64,000 bases of DNA, from the NCBI RefSeq assembly GCF_008831285.2, contig NC_045141.1, forward strand, positions 3,799,224-3,863,223, in the 5' to 3' direction. Source of the DNA: Nymphaea colorata. Taxonomy: Eukaryota; Streptophyta; Magnoliopsida; Nymphaeales; Nymphaeaceae. How positions within the stretch are numbered: position 1 is the stretch's first letter; the number at the start of each line of letters is the position of its first letter. This document shows, one piece after another, positions 25,059 through 35,320 of the stretch. The notes beneath the pieces were generated by a model that ran no database searches, was not told the origin of the DNA, and saw only the letters and a list, made by a program, of their open reading frames with translations. A program made the translations under genes and the position numbers.

Positions 25059-28000
25059 AGTTGTTCAGTCCGCCTATCCATCCCGTAAACAAAATGATGC
25101 TAACTTTAGTAGTTCAAAATTGGTTGTCTGGTGCGACGTAGTATTTCTAAGTTTCATTGATTGATCTCAACATATAAATATAAACATAAAACATAAAAAA
25201 CGTCAAAAGAAATATAATTTTTTAAATATATGAAGCAGCTGACTCCGCGCAGTTGACTTTTCGATTAGATCAATCCAAATTCCCGTCTGCTTAACTCAAG
25301 TAGCTTTTTCTAATGGTTTTATTGTGAAGTAGATTCACATAATACGACTATAATACGACTAGATGGCAAAATTAACGCACTTAAAGTGGATGGCGGAAAA
25401 GTCATGTGCGCTGGATGCACCGTGTGCAGTAAAAGAGGGAACGACATTCTGATAATTTATTAAAAAGAAATGTCCTTCATAGTTTTTCTTTTTTACTTTT
25501 TTTATTTTTAATTTTGTCTTTGCAAAAAGTTTTCCTTCCGTATGAACTAAAAGCATTTTAGTCATTAACTAATATTCTATATTAGCATATGAAAAATAGT
25601 GCATCAAATATAACCAGGTTAGCAGACAAAGTGAAATCAGCTAATTGCTTTACTAGCAAATTAAATGAATGATAGTGTGCATCAGGCCGTCTCGTAAGTT
25701 CCAGAAATATAGGAATATGCAATGCGCTGTTGACATGTTGGCGTTGCAGGTTGCAGGTGAAGAGTTACATCCTGCAGCCGGTCAATGGTTACCGAACACT
25801 GCCGGAAAGGAGTTGAATGATTAATATCCATCACGTAAGTCGACTCTGCTCCACCCCCTTTTCGTCAACGAAGAAAAAGCCTGCAGAAAGATTCATACAT
25901 GAAGTTCGCTCATGGATACCATCGCATCTAACCACTCCAACTCCATCCTTTTAGTACTTGTTAGATGCACACCTTTTTGAGGTGAGAAAAATGTGAGCGT
26001 AGAAAAATATTGTGGGTTATATTAAATATTGTCTGTTATACTCTAGGTCAGTCGACCAAACCGAGTGACAAATTTTGTCAAATAGCTTTTCTTGAATTTT
26101 TCACTAATGTCTCAGCAAAATTGTCTTAATTCATAAAGAAGCCATATTTTTCCAGTATTTGTAATATACTCCATATTAATTTCCTCAAACACGGGAAACT
26201 TTTGACAGCTTGGATTAATGGAGAGTTTTGAAATTCTGAGAGAAGGTTACTCGATCATCAGTTTTTGTTATGGTTTCTGACCTAGAGGTATGTCTTGTAT
26301 TCGTCCTCCAGTAGGCAAGCTTCCATGCAAATCAGATTAACAATGCAAGAATTCCTCACAAAACCAAGAATTAATTTGCGCTACTAATTAATTTACCCAC
26401 AAGACTTGGTTGATAAGCAACTTTGGGCCCCACTTTTAATTAAGGGGTATGCTCATATTTGAACTTGTGGTAAAGTCTTCTTCTCAAGCGTTTCCTCTCT
26501 CATCAACTTGATGACTTTCAGATGTTACTTCCACCAAATTGGAGCTGAAAGGAAAGTTTTGCTTTATATTACCAATGATCAATGAAAATTTAGTGATACT
26601 AATCTAGGCTACAAAGGAAAAGCAAAAAGACGAGTATGAACACTGAACAATGGCATGCAGGCAGCCATCTATGTTAGGCGGAAGCCACGTTGCCTACAAG
26701 ACAATAAGAGGTCATTTGAATGCATTGGAACACCACAGAACGAAACAGATGCGTTATATTTAGGCAAATTTGATGCAAACGTCGGACAAAGAATGATCAG
26801 GAGAGTACAAAAGGCTGAGGTGTTCCAATGCGTTCTGTGGTTTACCATGGAACAGTGCCTCGAGGAACATCTCAGTCTCTCCCCGTGGTCAGTCCCCCAA
26901 CCCCAAGCTGCCCTCACCCTTTCTCTTTCTCTCCTTCTTCTTCCGCTCTGCCACCCCCGAGCTGCCCCTTCTCCTCCGTCTCTGCCCCTGAGCTTCCCTA
27001 ACCCTTTCTCTCCTTCTCCTTCGTCTCTACCCCCGAGCTGCCCTCGCCCTTTCTCTTTTTCTTTCTCTTTCTCTTTCTCTTTCTCTTTCTCATCCAAAAG
27101 ATCTATTCCATCCTCACATGCAAATCCTCCTCACCGTCGTGGTATGTGCCGTCGTAGTAGCCGTTCATCCGATTGCTGACTTCTTAGTCACGATAACCCT
27201 TAGACTCGCCATCTCCATTGTCAATTGTGTTCTGCCTTTCATCAGTGAGTACTACTCTCATTTCCTTCTTGTGTTTCCAGCAAAAATTTCTCACTTTCTG
27301 TCTCTTCTTGTTGCGCCTCTCTCGATCATCTGCTGCACCCTTCCCCTATTTCTTATTTTTCAATTGTTCTCATATTCCTAACGATTTTTGTCATTTTTTC
27401 TGCCTTCCTTTCTAATTTTTAGCTTCTTGGTCGTGGATGATCTTGGCATCACTGAATGTATCTTGCTTGAATCTGCTGCTAGTTCGTCATTTCTAAGAAA
27501 TTTATTGACTGAATTGATTTTGTTCTTTCCTTTTGGTTGGTTTTAGTTTTGATCCCCTTGCACATCTGTCGGCAAAAACAACCATTCAATTTTGTGTTAC
27601 TCAGTTTCCTTATGGTTTCCATAAGCTTCCTCATGGGCTTCACTTGTGCCTTCATCAACGGTAAGCTAACGCCCATTCTCTTCATAAACTTTCTGCTCTT
27701 CCCTTCCTGGTATCTTGTTGATTTTCTTGTACTTCTTGTGGATGTGGATTTTTGGAAAGCCTAACGGCAATCCTGTTTTTTTATCTGCACTTGGACAAAT
27801 AATGCTAGGTTGGCATTTCCAAAACAAGCCTCTGCTTTTCTCCAACTCCACTTATAAGTGTAAATTAAACTGTGGGGAGGAGCCCCTCCAACCAGTTGTT
27901 CCTCCAACCATTTTTTTCCTTATTCAGCTACTAATATTTTTTTCACATGGTCTGGTCCTTAGTTTTTCTTGAAAACGACCCACTAATTTGTCTTGGGGAC

Positions 28001-28293
28001 ACTTGATTGCTTGATTTGTTTTTTTCTTTTCTTTTTTCTTGATGGCAATCAAGCATATAAATGTCGAGAAAGTTAAGACTTCCTTTTCTATGATATAGGT
28101 CACTAACCCTGAAATTCAACTTGTAAGGAAAGTCAGTGTGGGGGGGAATAAAAACAGCAATAAAAGAAAACTTTTTTGTTGTGTTGTTGGTAGATTAATC
28201 TCGTTCATTCTATTAATTAGTTCGATGACATTCTCTCTACCATTTTGGTTGAAAATCAATTAACCAGATCTTTACTAGTGAGAGTCATCAGTA

Positions 28294-28739
28294 GATGAAA
28301 ATCTAGCATTTTTCAGAAGTTCAAGTAGCAAGAAAAGCATCGCTTCCCATATTTTTCTACAGATACTATCTACTACACTTGCTAACACTCTGCTTGTGTT
28401 TAAAAGAGCCTTACTGTTTTCTTGCTGCTGAGCTATCTTGCAGCAGATGAAAATCTAGCGGTTTTCAGAAGTTCAAGTAGCAAGAAAAGCATCGCTTCCC
28501 ACATTTTTCTACAGCTTCTATCTACTACGCTTGATAACACTCTGCTTGTGTTTAAAAGAGCCTTACTATTTCCTTGTTGCTGAGTTATCTTGCTACAGAA
28601 GAAAATCTAGTGTTTTCCAGAAGTTCAAGTAGCAAGAAAAGTATCGCTTCCCATATTTTTCTACAGCTACTATCTACTACGCTTGATAACACTCTGCTTG
28701 TGTTTAAAAGAGCCTTACTGTATTCTTGTTGCTGAGTTT
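28294..28739. repeat. Three tandem copies of a 152-base unit
   Basis: Copies start at 28294, 28446 and 28598, each with GA[T/A]GAAAATCTAG, then CAGAAGTTCAAGTAGCAAG, and ending GTTGCTGAG-type text. The third is about 10 bases short. They differ by a few substitutions each. Non-coding. Confidence 0.93.
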
Positions 28740-29382
28740 ATGATCCTAAGGAGCATAAACTGGAACCAGAGATAGACAAGCCAATTTGCGGTTCTATGTT
28801 TGAATTATTTTCACTTGTTTAACAACTAACATTCTCATGTTCTATAATTTTTCGGGTTTGCATACACGATGAGAGTTTAAGATGGCTCCTACTTGAACGT
28901 CAATATGGGCTCTTACATATGAAGTTCCAAAGACAAAAGAATGTATATATCATAACATAATTTAACTGATTTTAGAATAGATGCATGTGATATATGTGCT
29001 TCCTTCCCTTCTCTATCACTTATTTTCTACTGCCAAGTGAAAGACAGGGTTATCTTCTTCAACATAACATCCAAGTGTGCATAAATATGCATTTATGGAC
29101 CAAGTTACAAACACAAAATACGATTGATAGCATCACAAGTAGCCATCTTACTCATTTAGGTATCTTTTTTTTAGCTCCTAATCCACAGAAAACAATGTAT
29201 TAATTTTGCACTCAAGTGAGATTAATGATACACATGGTTATAAGTAATGAGATACAAAGAAGAAAATAATTCCAAGAACGTTCTCCGCAAAAATTTAGAC
29301 ATAATAAAATTATTGAGGAACACTATGCAAATAATTAAATGACATACAGTATATAAGTAAACAAATTGTTGGAGGCCACCAG

Positions 29383-29384
<2 letters not shown>

Positions 29385-29444
<60 letters not shown>
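29385..29444. repeat. (AT)n microsatellite
   Basis: About 60 bases of uninterrupted AT. The YIYIYI frames here are artefacts of it. Confidence 0.95.
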
Positions 29445-29447
<3 letters not shown>

Positions 29448-29454
29448 ATGGTAC

Positions 29455-29800
29455 CTGGTGGCACAAGTCACCAAGTTTGGCAAGAGGCACACTCCTTGGC
29501 AGGAGAGTTGGGCAGAAGACCAGGTGGCTCCAAGCATGTTGGTTGGCAAATTTTCATATAGTAGTCTGGTGCATATGGTGGAGAAGAAACTTGATAGCTC
29601 ATAACAGGAAGATATTGCCTTCCCAACCAACAGTTTTGTTCTAGAGTGTGGAATAGATGCTGGATTATCTTCAATAGCTGGAGTTGGAATGCTACAGACA
29701 GAGAAAAGCTACTAATCTACCGTTGCCTATGAGTGATTTGTGAAGGGGAGATTAACTGCATCCACAATGATGGGCCAATCATTCAGATCCTTTCCTTGAA
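29455..29800 (+). mobile_element. LINE C-terminal fragment
   Basis: The frame at about 29455-29643 includes FHIVVWCIWWRRNLIAHNRK, resembling the W..WW.RN segment after the zf-RVT domain of plant LINE ORF2, followed by decayed frames. It lies inside the 26708-30472 insertion, next to the (AT)n tract. Short and degenerate. Confidence 0.55.
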
Positions 29801-30119
29801 GAATCACCAAAGGCATAATTAAGGAGAAATAGAAAGAGATTTTATTGTTTCATGTCCATGTTGTATTTAATATCTCATTTTCCAATACTAACTAAGCATT
29901 TTCTATGCAATACTGAGTAATAGGTGCAAAAATTTAGAGAAAAAAATTCTAAAAACAACCTTTTTGTTATATATATAAATCTAAAGAAAGAGTTGATTTT
30001 GCTATATATTATGGATCATGTTATCGAATGTACTGATTTGCATATGACATATTGTTATGAATTTTATATTTACTTTGATAAAGCATGTTCAAAAAATAAG
30101 ATATTCTTTTCATAATATA

Positions 30120-30472
30120 GTGGATAGAACAAATATAATGGACAAAACTAATCATAGAAGACACAAACACCGAATATAATAGACCATTCAAACAGAACAT
30201 AAACAAACACAAGACAGGACAGATAGAACTGACTATGGAAGACACAAACATCGGGCAAATGGATAGATCAGACAGAATAGAAACAAACATCAAACAGGAC
30301 AGACAGAACATACATATGCGAAACAAATGTTGGACAAGAGTAACATAATGTTCTGTGCTTAAAATCATCAAACAGTAGACAAAGAACATTATTGTCCATG
30401 AAGACAGGACAGTAGTGTGATGGACAGAACATTCTTTCTATCTTGTCCCAATGGACAACAATCAAACAACCC
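30120..30472. repeat. Subterminal repeats of the Harbinger-like element
   Basis: Irregular array of short related words: GGACAGAACA, GGACAGATAGAAC, AGAAGACACAAACA(C/T)CG, AAACAAACA(C/T). The longest near-repeat is GAAGACACAAACACCG (30155) against GAAGACACAAACATCG (30238). Such subterminal motifs are typical transposase-binding regions of DNA transposons. Confidence 0.6.
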
Positions 30473-30925
30473 TAAATGCCCCAGTTTCATTGGGACTAAT
30501 CAAGGTGATCGATCACTCTTGCTCAACCACTTCCCTTTCCATCAATCTATATAAACCAGGGCTTTGGTGCCACTTCAAACCACATCTATGTTCCCTTTCA
30601 ATTACCACATCATGGCTTCCCCTACAAACATCCATGTTGCCTTTTTCCTGGTCTTGGCTATCATCATTGGAACTCCTCTGCTCAACTCTCTACTAATTTC
30701 TATGATTCTCATTGTCTCGGTGTTTCTGCCGCAGTCAAAGCCCAGATCAAGGGAGTTTAGCAAAAGAACCCAGAATGGGTGCATTGTTCTTCACATAGTC
30801 TTCCGTGACTGCTTTTTTAGTATACAGTAATCATAACCAACCAATCTAGTTGTGAAATTACATATTATTTTTCTTGTGCATATATATAAGATCAGACATA
30901 TCCAATTGTTGTGTATAAGTCATAT
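30473..30925 (+). pseudogene. Peroxidase B pseudogene: proximal promoter, exon 1 and part of intron 1
   Basis: Closely matches peroxidase D from the TAAATGCC promoter motif through the TATA box (TATATAAA, 30548-30555), the start ATG (30612) and exon 1 to about 30829. It continues into intron 1 (GTGAAATTACATATTATTTT at about 30855). The signal peptide begins MASPTNIHVAFFLVLAIIIG. One base is then missing relative to D near 30671, shifting the frame so that the mature protein is not encoded. The distal catalytic His codon is also changed: the HDC position reads CGTGACTGC, Arg-Asp-Cys. Exons 2-4 are absent; a LINE follows at about 30926. The upper promoter lies 3.8 kb away at about 26350-26707, across the Harbinger-like insert. 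Clearly non-functional. Confidence 0.92.
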
Positions 30926-33900
30926 TGATAAAGGATATAGAGATTTGAATGAGTTTATAGATGCTTGTCAATTTTTAAAAGTGGAAGATAATGGCCATAG
31001 ATTTACTTAGACTAACCAACAGATGGAAACTGATTTACACTAATGTAATTTTGATTGGGATTTCTATAGCGGAAGAACAAAGTGGCAGCTTAATTGTAAC
31101 TATAGTTTTCAAGCAATAGCAAAACCATCTTCTGATGATAAAGGTCTACTACTTTCTATGGATAGGTGCATGTAGTAGAGGAAAGGCTAGATATAGGTTC
31201 ATGTTCATTAAAACTTGGGTAAAGTTGGAAGATGTAAGAATATAGTTCAAATTTAGTGGAATAAAGTGGAAAGAAAATGTGAAATGATTAAGGGATGGAG
31301 CAGTTGAGAAGAATCAGCTGGTCTTAAAACTCTTTGAATAGGAAAAATTTTGGTAAGATATCCAATAATGTGAAAATCCTCATGGCTGAGTTACAATACC
31401 TACAAGGACAAATGGAAGAGGATAATTTGGTGAATATTGATAAAGAATTCAAGGTGAGAGAACAGCTGCAAGAATTGTTGAGACTAGAATAGATACTTTG
31501 GATAATAAAGTCAAAGCCCGGTGGACAAGAAAAAGAAATAGAAATACCAAACTTTTCCATATATTGCCAAAAATGGAGAGGCTAGGAATCAAGTGGAGAA
31601 GATAGTGGTGGAGGGTGTGCATTATGTCAATGATGATGATATTTAAATGCAGCATCTAACCTCCATGAGCAATTTATGGATGATGATTCAGCCACATATG
31701 TCTTGTTTGAATATGAAAGCTAAAGCTGAAGGTTAAAACTGAAGAAAATAGTAGTTTGATGTGGGTAATGTAGTGTGCACTTTAGATGTTGAGCATAGCC
31801 CAAGATATTGATAGCATAGCTGACCCGGATGGGTTCTTGAGCTACTTGTGCCAAGATATGTGGGATATAGTAAGATATGTGGGATATAGTTGGTCAAGAT
31901 AGCAAAGCAGTCGTAAAATTCTTCAGTTCAGGTACAATACTCAAAAGTATCAATAGAATTAACTTGATACTTATTCCAATGTTTAGGGGAGCCACAAGAA
32001 TTGAGAATTATAGACATATTACACATTGCAATGGTATCTAAAAAATCATGGTTGCTCGGATGCAGGGTTTTCTTTCAAGGATTATGGATGCTAATCAAAG
32101 TGCTTTTCTTAAGAGAAGGCACATTCTTGACCAGTATTTTTTTGGCTAATGAGATTCTTAACTGGTTCTCTTCAAGAAAAGGGAAAGTAGCAAGCCTCAA
32201 GATGGACCTATCTAATGTTTATGATAAGGTTTCTTGGGGGTTTCTTCAAGACAGCATGCTGAAAATAAGATCTGATGTGGATGGGTGGAAAGAGTGATAT
32301 GTTATATGAACATGACTTATTTTTCAGTTTTAATTAATGATAATGAAGGTGGGGCTTTTAGAAATTCGAGCAGCTTTAGATGTGGAGCTTTAAAAAAGCA
32401 TTGTGCTGGATCTCGGGGGAAGGGTCTAGGTTGTGGCTGGTAACTAATTGAAGAATATATAAGATGAAAAGTGAGATGGAAGAAGAATAAAATTTTGGTG
32501 TAATAAATGGTACCATATGGAAATAGGAGGAAGAACAGATTGTATGTACTGTGGTGAAATTTTAAGAGATATGGGCTTAAACCTACTTAAAGCAAAAAGG
32601 GAGTAGTATGTTGAGTGTTGTGTATTGATAGGACAAAGAGTAGTCAAATTCTACAGATTATGAGTTTAGAGGAATGTTATAATCAAATAGTTTAGAGTGT
32701 GTGAGAGGATTGCAAAAGTTAAATCTAGAGAGATCTATGAAAAGGTGAGAAATATGAATGAAAGTTAAAGATGGCATAACTTGGTTTGAAAAAATAAAGC
32801 ACTTGTGCAAGCCTTTTGGTTTGTCTGCTTGGCATGTAAGAATAAACTTCTCACTCAAGATAGCCTTAAGAGAATGGGTGTGAGTTTGGCCAGCTGTTGA
32901 ATGTTGTGCAAAAATGAAGAAGAAAGTACTGTTCATATTTTTTTTAACTGCAAGATTGCTGGTTTGATACATGGTGATAAAGAATTTTGGGAAGAGAAAA
33001 ATTCCTTGTTTTAGGAGTTGTTCAGGATCTTCAAGCATGGAATTCAATAAAGTTCCAATGAAAATGGCTGTCAAAGTGTTGAAAGGTGGTCTTTTATAGT
33101 TTGTTGGAAAATGTGGTGGGAAAGAAATTGGTAAATTACTTGCATGGAGAAAACAAAGAGTGAGCTGCAAAAGGTGCCTCACATGGTTTGGCGGGCATGT
33201 AAGGAGGCATTTCTGCTATGAAGTGAAGTGAAGAATATAGTAAGTTACTGAAAATTTGGCTTAAGTCTGGGCTAGTGCGTGAAGAAGGCCCTTTGGAGTT
33301 GGACCCAAATTATGCTATTTTCATTATAACGAATAATTTGAAGGGTGTTAGAGTGGTGGAATTGGTGTCGATTCATGGAGATGGGGGGAAGAGACTGGAA
33401 TAAAATCAATGCTGGTTTAGTAGGTTCTGGTTCAAGCTTATTGCAAAAAAGTTTTCACGAGCTATCATTGGGGGTGAGTAGTTTATATGCTTCTCAAACA
33501 ATGCAATGTCATTGAGATGTTTTCAATGGATGTTTGAGTCAAGAAGTCCATTGCCAGAAAATGCAGAAGACAATAGAGGTTTATTGCAAAACTGAAGTGG
33601 TGTTGTGTCCGTAAGAAGGAATGTGGTCTCTATGGAAGTGGGTAAGACATGAATTACGAGTGCATTGACAACAGATATGAAAATGGTTTTAGTCAATTTC
33701 TGACTATGCAAATGAAAGTTGTTTGCAGCTAGCTATGGCTAGAGTTTTGTATTTTACGGTTTGGGATAGCCAAGTCCTTTGCTTTATGTTGATTCCATTG
33801 TTTTCCTTTTAAGGTGCCCTTATGTATTTTTGTTCTTTCATTCTTTGTGGTATTATTGTTGATTGCCCTATACAAAGCATTCATTTAGCAATAAAAGTTG
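30926..33900 (+). mobile_element. Decayed LINE (non-LTR retrotransposon)
   Basis: Order of remnants: an endonuclease-like piece at about 30945-31130 (NEFIDACQFLKVEDNGHRFT, stop-broken); a reverse transcriptase N-terminal region at about 31985-32270 (GATRIENYRHITHCNG, then FLSRIMDANQSAFLKRRHIL, then after a frame change ASLKMDLSNVYDKVSWGFLQ); and a zinc-binding C-terminal region at about 32870-33010 (KNEEESTVHIFFNCK) followed by FIVCWKMWWERN. This is the ORF2 order of plant L1-type LINEs. Many stops and frameshifts; the RT catalytic FADD-type box is not visible. It begins inside intron 1 of peroxidase B, so it probably removed or displaced the rest of that gene. The 3' boundary is approximate. 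Confidence 0.85.
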
Positions 33901-34365
33901 GAAGAGCAACATCAAGCATGTCCTATTGGAACCTAAGAAACTAGAACCACTTTCTAAAGCTAAAATGACTCTCAACTGAATCTACTTAGCAAATTTGTAG
34001 CATTGCTGGATATATTTGGGCAAAAAAACTCTCATTTTAATCAACAAGATCAATAATATTTTTCGTTGTGCCTTTCCCATGGACATAGGCTCTCATGAGC
34101 TGAACCATGTAATTCGTTGTTTCTTTCTCTAATCTTGTGTTTCTTTAGTGGTTAGTGTGCCTAATCTTCCTTCTAAAGATATTGAAGCATCACCAGTCAC
34201 CATGTAATATGTGGATGACAGCAATTTTGGTTAGCTGCATTAGCTGGGCATTCTTCAAAAACTTGAGATCTAGATATGACATGAATGACACTTGCCTGTG
34301 TATAAAATTGGGAATCAATTTCTAATTTAGTTTTTAAAATTCTGTCTAACTCTGCAGTAAGGGGG
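33901..34365. other. Sequence with a possible solo LTR end
   Basis: Around 34086-34125, GGACATAGGCTCTCATGAGCTGAACCATGTAA resembles the U5-like end of copia-1's LTR (GGATGTAGGCTGCAAGC...ACCACGTAAA). This suggests a solo or truncated copia LTR. I could not place its ends. No gene. Confidence 0.35.
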
Positions 34366-34416
34366 CATAGTTGTGTTCAAGTTAGAACAATGCTAATGTA
34401 TGTTATGCTTGTCGAT

Positions 34417-34664
34417 TGTTGATAGATTGTGTGTTTCGGGTCCGGATCCATACCCGACCCGCCTTGTAGCCCGTTTTGGGCTCTACTTAAGTCATGTAAC
34501 CCTAATCCTTAAGTGTTAATGATAATCTTAAGAGAAAGAGAGAGTCTGGCTGCTAGTGGGCACCAACTCCTCCTCATTCGTGGTTTTTTCTCCCTCGTGT
34601 TGAGGGTTTTCCACGTTACATCGTGATCATTGTTTCTCTTCGTCTTCTTCTTCGTATTTCTACA
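34417..34664 (+). repeat. Copia-2 5' LTR
   Basis: 248 bases, TGTTGATAG...TTCTACA. Contains CTCTACTTAAGTCATGTAACC and a GA-rich run before the U5-like GTTTTCCACGTTA text. Confidence 0.95.
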
Positions 34665-34677
34665 TGGTATCAGAGCC
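34665..34677 (+). promoter_or_regulatory. Copia-2 primer-binding site
   Basis: TGGTATCAGAGCC immediately follows the LTR; initiator tRNA-Met type. Confidence 0.93.
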
Positions 34678-35320
34678 GTGAAGTTCCGGCGTTTCTGGTT
34701 TGTCTTTTGCCCGTGTTGGAGGAGGATTCGCCCGGCACTGTTCATCGTCTCGCCCGGCACTGTTCATCGCCCGTGCCCGATGCTCGTGCCCGTGCTTCGC
34801 CCGACGCCCGTGCCCGACGCTCGTGCCCGAGCTTCGTCTGTCGCCCCATCGCCGTCTCCGCCCAGCGCCGCCCTGTTCAGCGCCGCTCAGGATTCCGCCG
34901 TCTCCGCCTAGCGACGACCGGCCCAGCGACGCCCTGATCAGCGCCATTCCTGTTCAGCCGCTTCCGCCCAGCGTCGGCCTACCCAGTGACGCCCTGTCCA
35001 GCGGCGTTCCTCTCTGTCATCCGACGCATCGCCCACCGCCGTGTCTGTTTCCGGCGCCACGCCGTTCTGCCTGGTTCTGGCGGTCTATTTCCGCCCAGCG
35101 CCGCGCCGCTCTGCCTGGCTCCGGCGGTCTGCTTCTGCCGGTGCGCCGCTCTGCCTGGTTCCGGCGGTCTGTTTCCGCCCAGCGCCGCGCCGCTCTGCCT
35201 CGTTTTTTTTCTCTCCGGCGCTGTCTCTTCCGCCGGTGAGGTTTAGGCGTTCTCCGTTTTGTCCGTTGCCTGCTCTCTGCCTTTTTTGGTGTTGTATTCT
35301 GTTGTTGCTCCCTGCTGCCC
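34678..35320 (+). other. Copia-2 GC-rich 5' leader
   Basis: Strikingly GC-rich untranslated leader in AT-rich surroundings, made of internally repeated words: CGCCCGGCACTGTTCATCG twice (34728-34770), CGTGCCCGA-type words (34770-34845), and CCGCTCTGCCTGG(C/T)TCCGGCGGTCTG three times (about 35061-35175). The arginine- and proline-rich frames through it in all phases are composition artefacts. Confidence 0.75.

Larger units (their letters stand above)
22680..26704. repeat. Segmental duplication, copy B (upstream of peroxidase B)
   Basis: Collinear with 34366-45193 once insertions there are removed. Matching anchors in order: GTTGTGTTCAAGTT (22688 / 34371), TTTGATTTGAAGCTT (about 22785 / 40021), TCTCTTAGACA (about 22948 / 40187), TGTCATTATGTTAGTCATTG (about 23132 / 40660), ACCGT...CACAATTAAC / CACAATAAAC (about 23580 / 41335), the post-AT-tract block from GCATATT (about 24637 / 42661), CCATCTAGGTG (24905 / 42943), GTCAATGGT (25781 / 44114), CAGGTCAGTCGACCAAA-type text (about 26047 / 44364) and GGTTGATAA (about 26409 / 45132). 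Identity looks about 75-85 percent by eye. The right end runs into the proximal promoter of pseudogene B. Confidence 0.85.
26708..30472. mobile_element. PIF/Harbinger-like insertion splitting the peroxidase B promoter
   Basis: Comparison with the peroxidase D promoter (CAAGACAATAAATGCC, 56989-57004) shows that sequence broken after CAAGACAATAA at 26707 and resumed at TAAATGCC at 30473. The insert is 3765 bases with TAA on both sides. The left end GAGGTCATTTGAATG and the reverse complement of the right end, GGGTTGTTTGATTG, match with one gap and three substitutions. A TWA target duplication and such ends are typical of PIF/Harbinger elements. The inside contains a hexamer tract (TTCTCT)n near 27055-27092, three 152-base tandem copies, an (AT)n tract, a LINE fragment and a repeat-rich right subterminal region with GGACAGAACA motifs. 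I see no transposase or MYB-like gene, so it is non-autonomous or gutted. The 26655-27179 frame crosses the insertion boundary and is not a gene. Confidence 0.75.

Noticed and set aside
26655-27179. 174-codon frame with Pro/Ser/Phe-rich end
   Set aside because: It crosses the insertion boundary at 26708 and its C-terminal half is a (TTCTCT)n tract; an antisense frame of similar length mirrors it.
29222-29644. Frames full of Tyr-Ile repeats
   Set aside because: Translation of an (AT)n microsatellite; the same applies at 42526-42751 and 54547-54893.
34700-35239. 179-codon arginine/proline-rich frame
   Set aside because: Lies in the repeated GC-rich leader of copia-2; long frames exist there in all phases because of composition.
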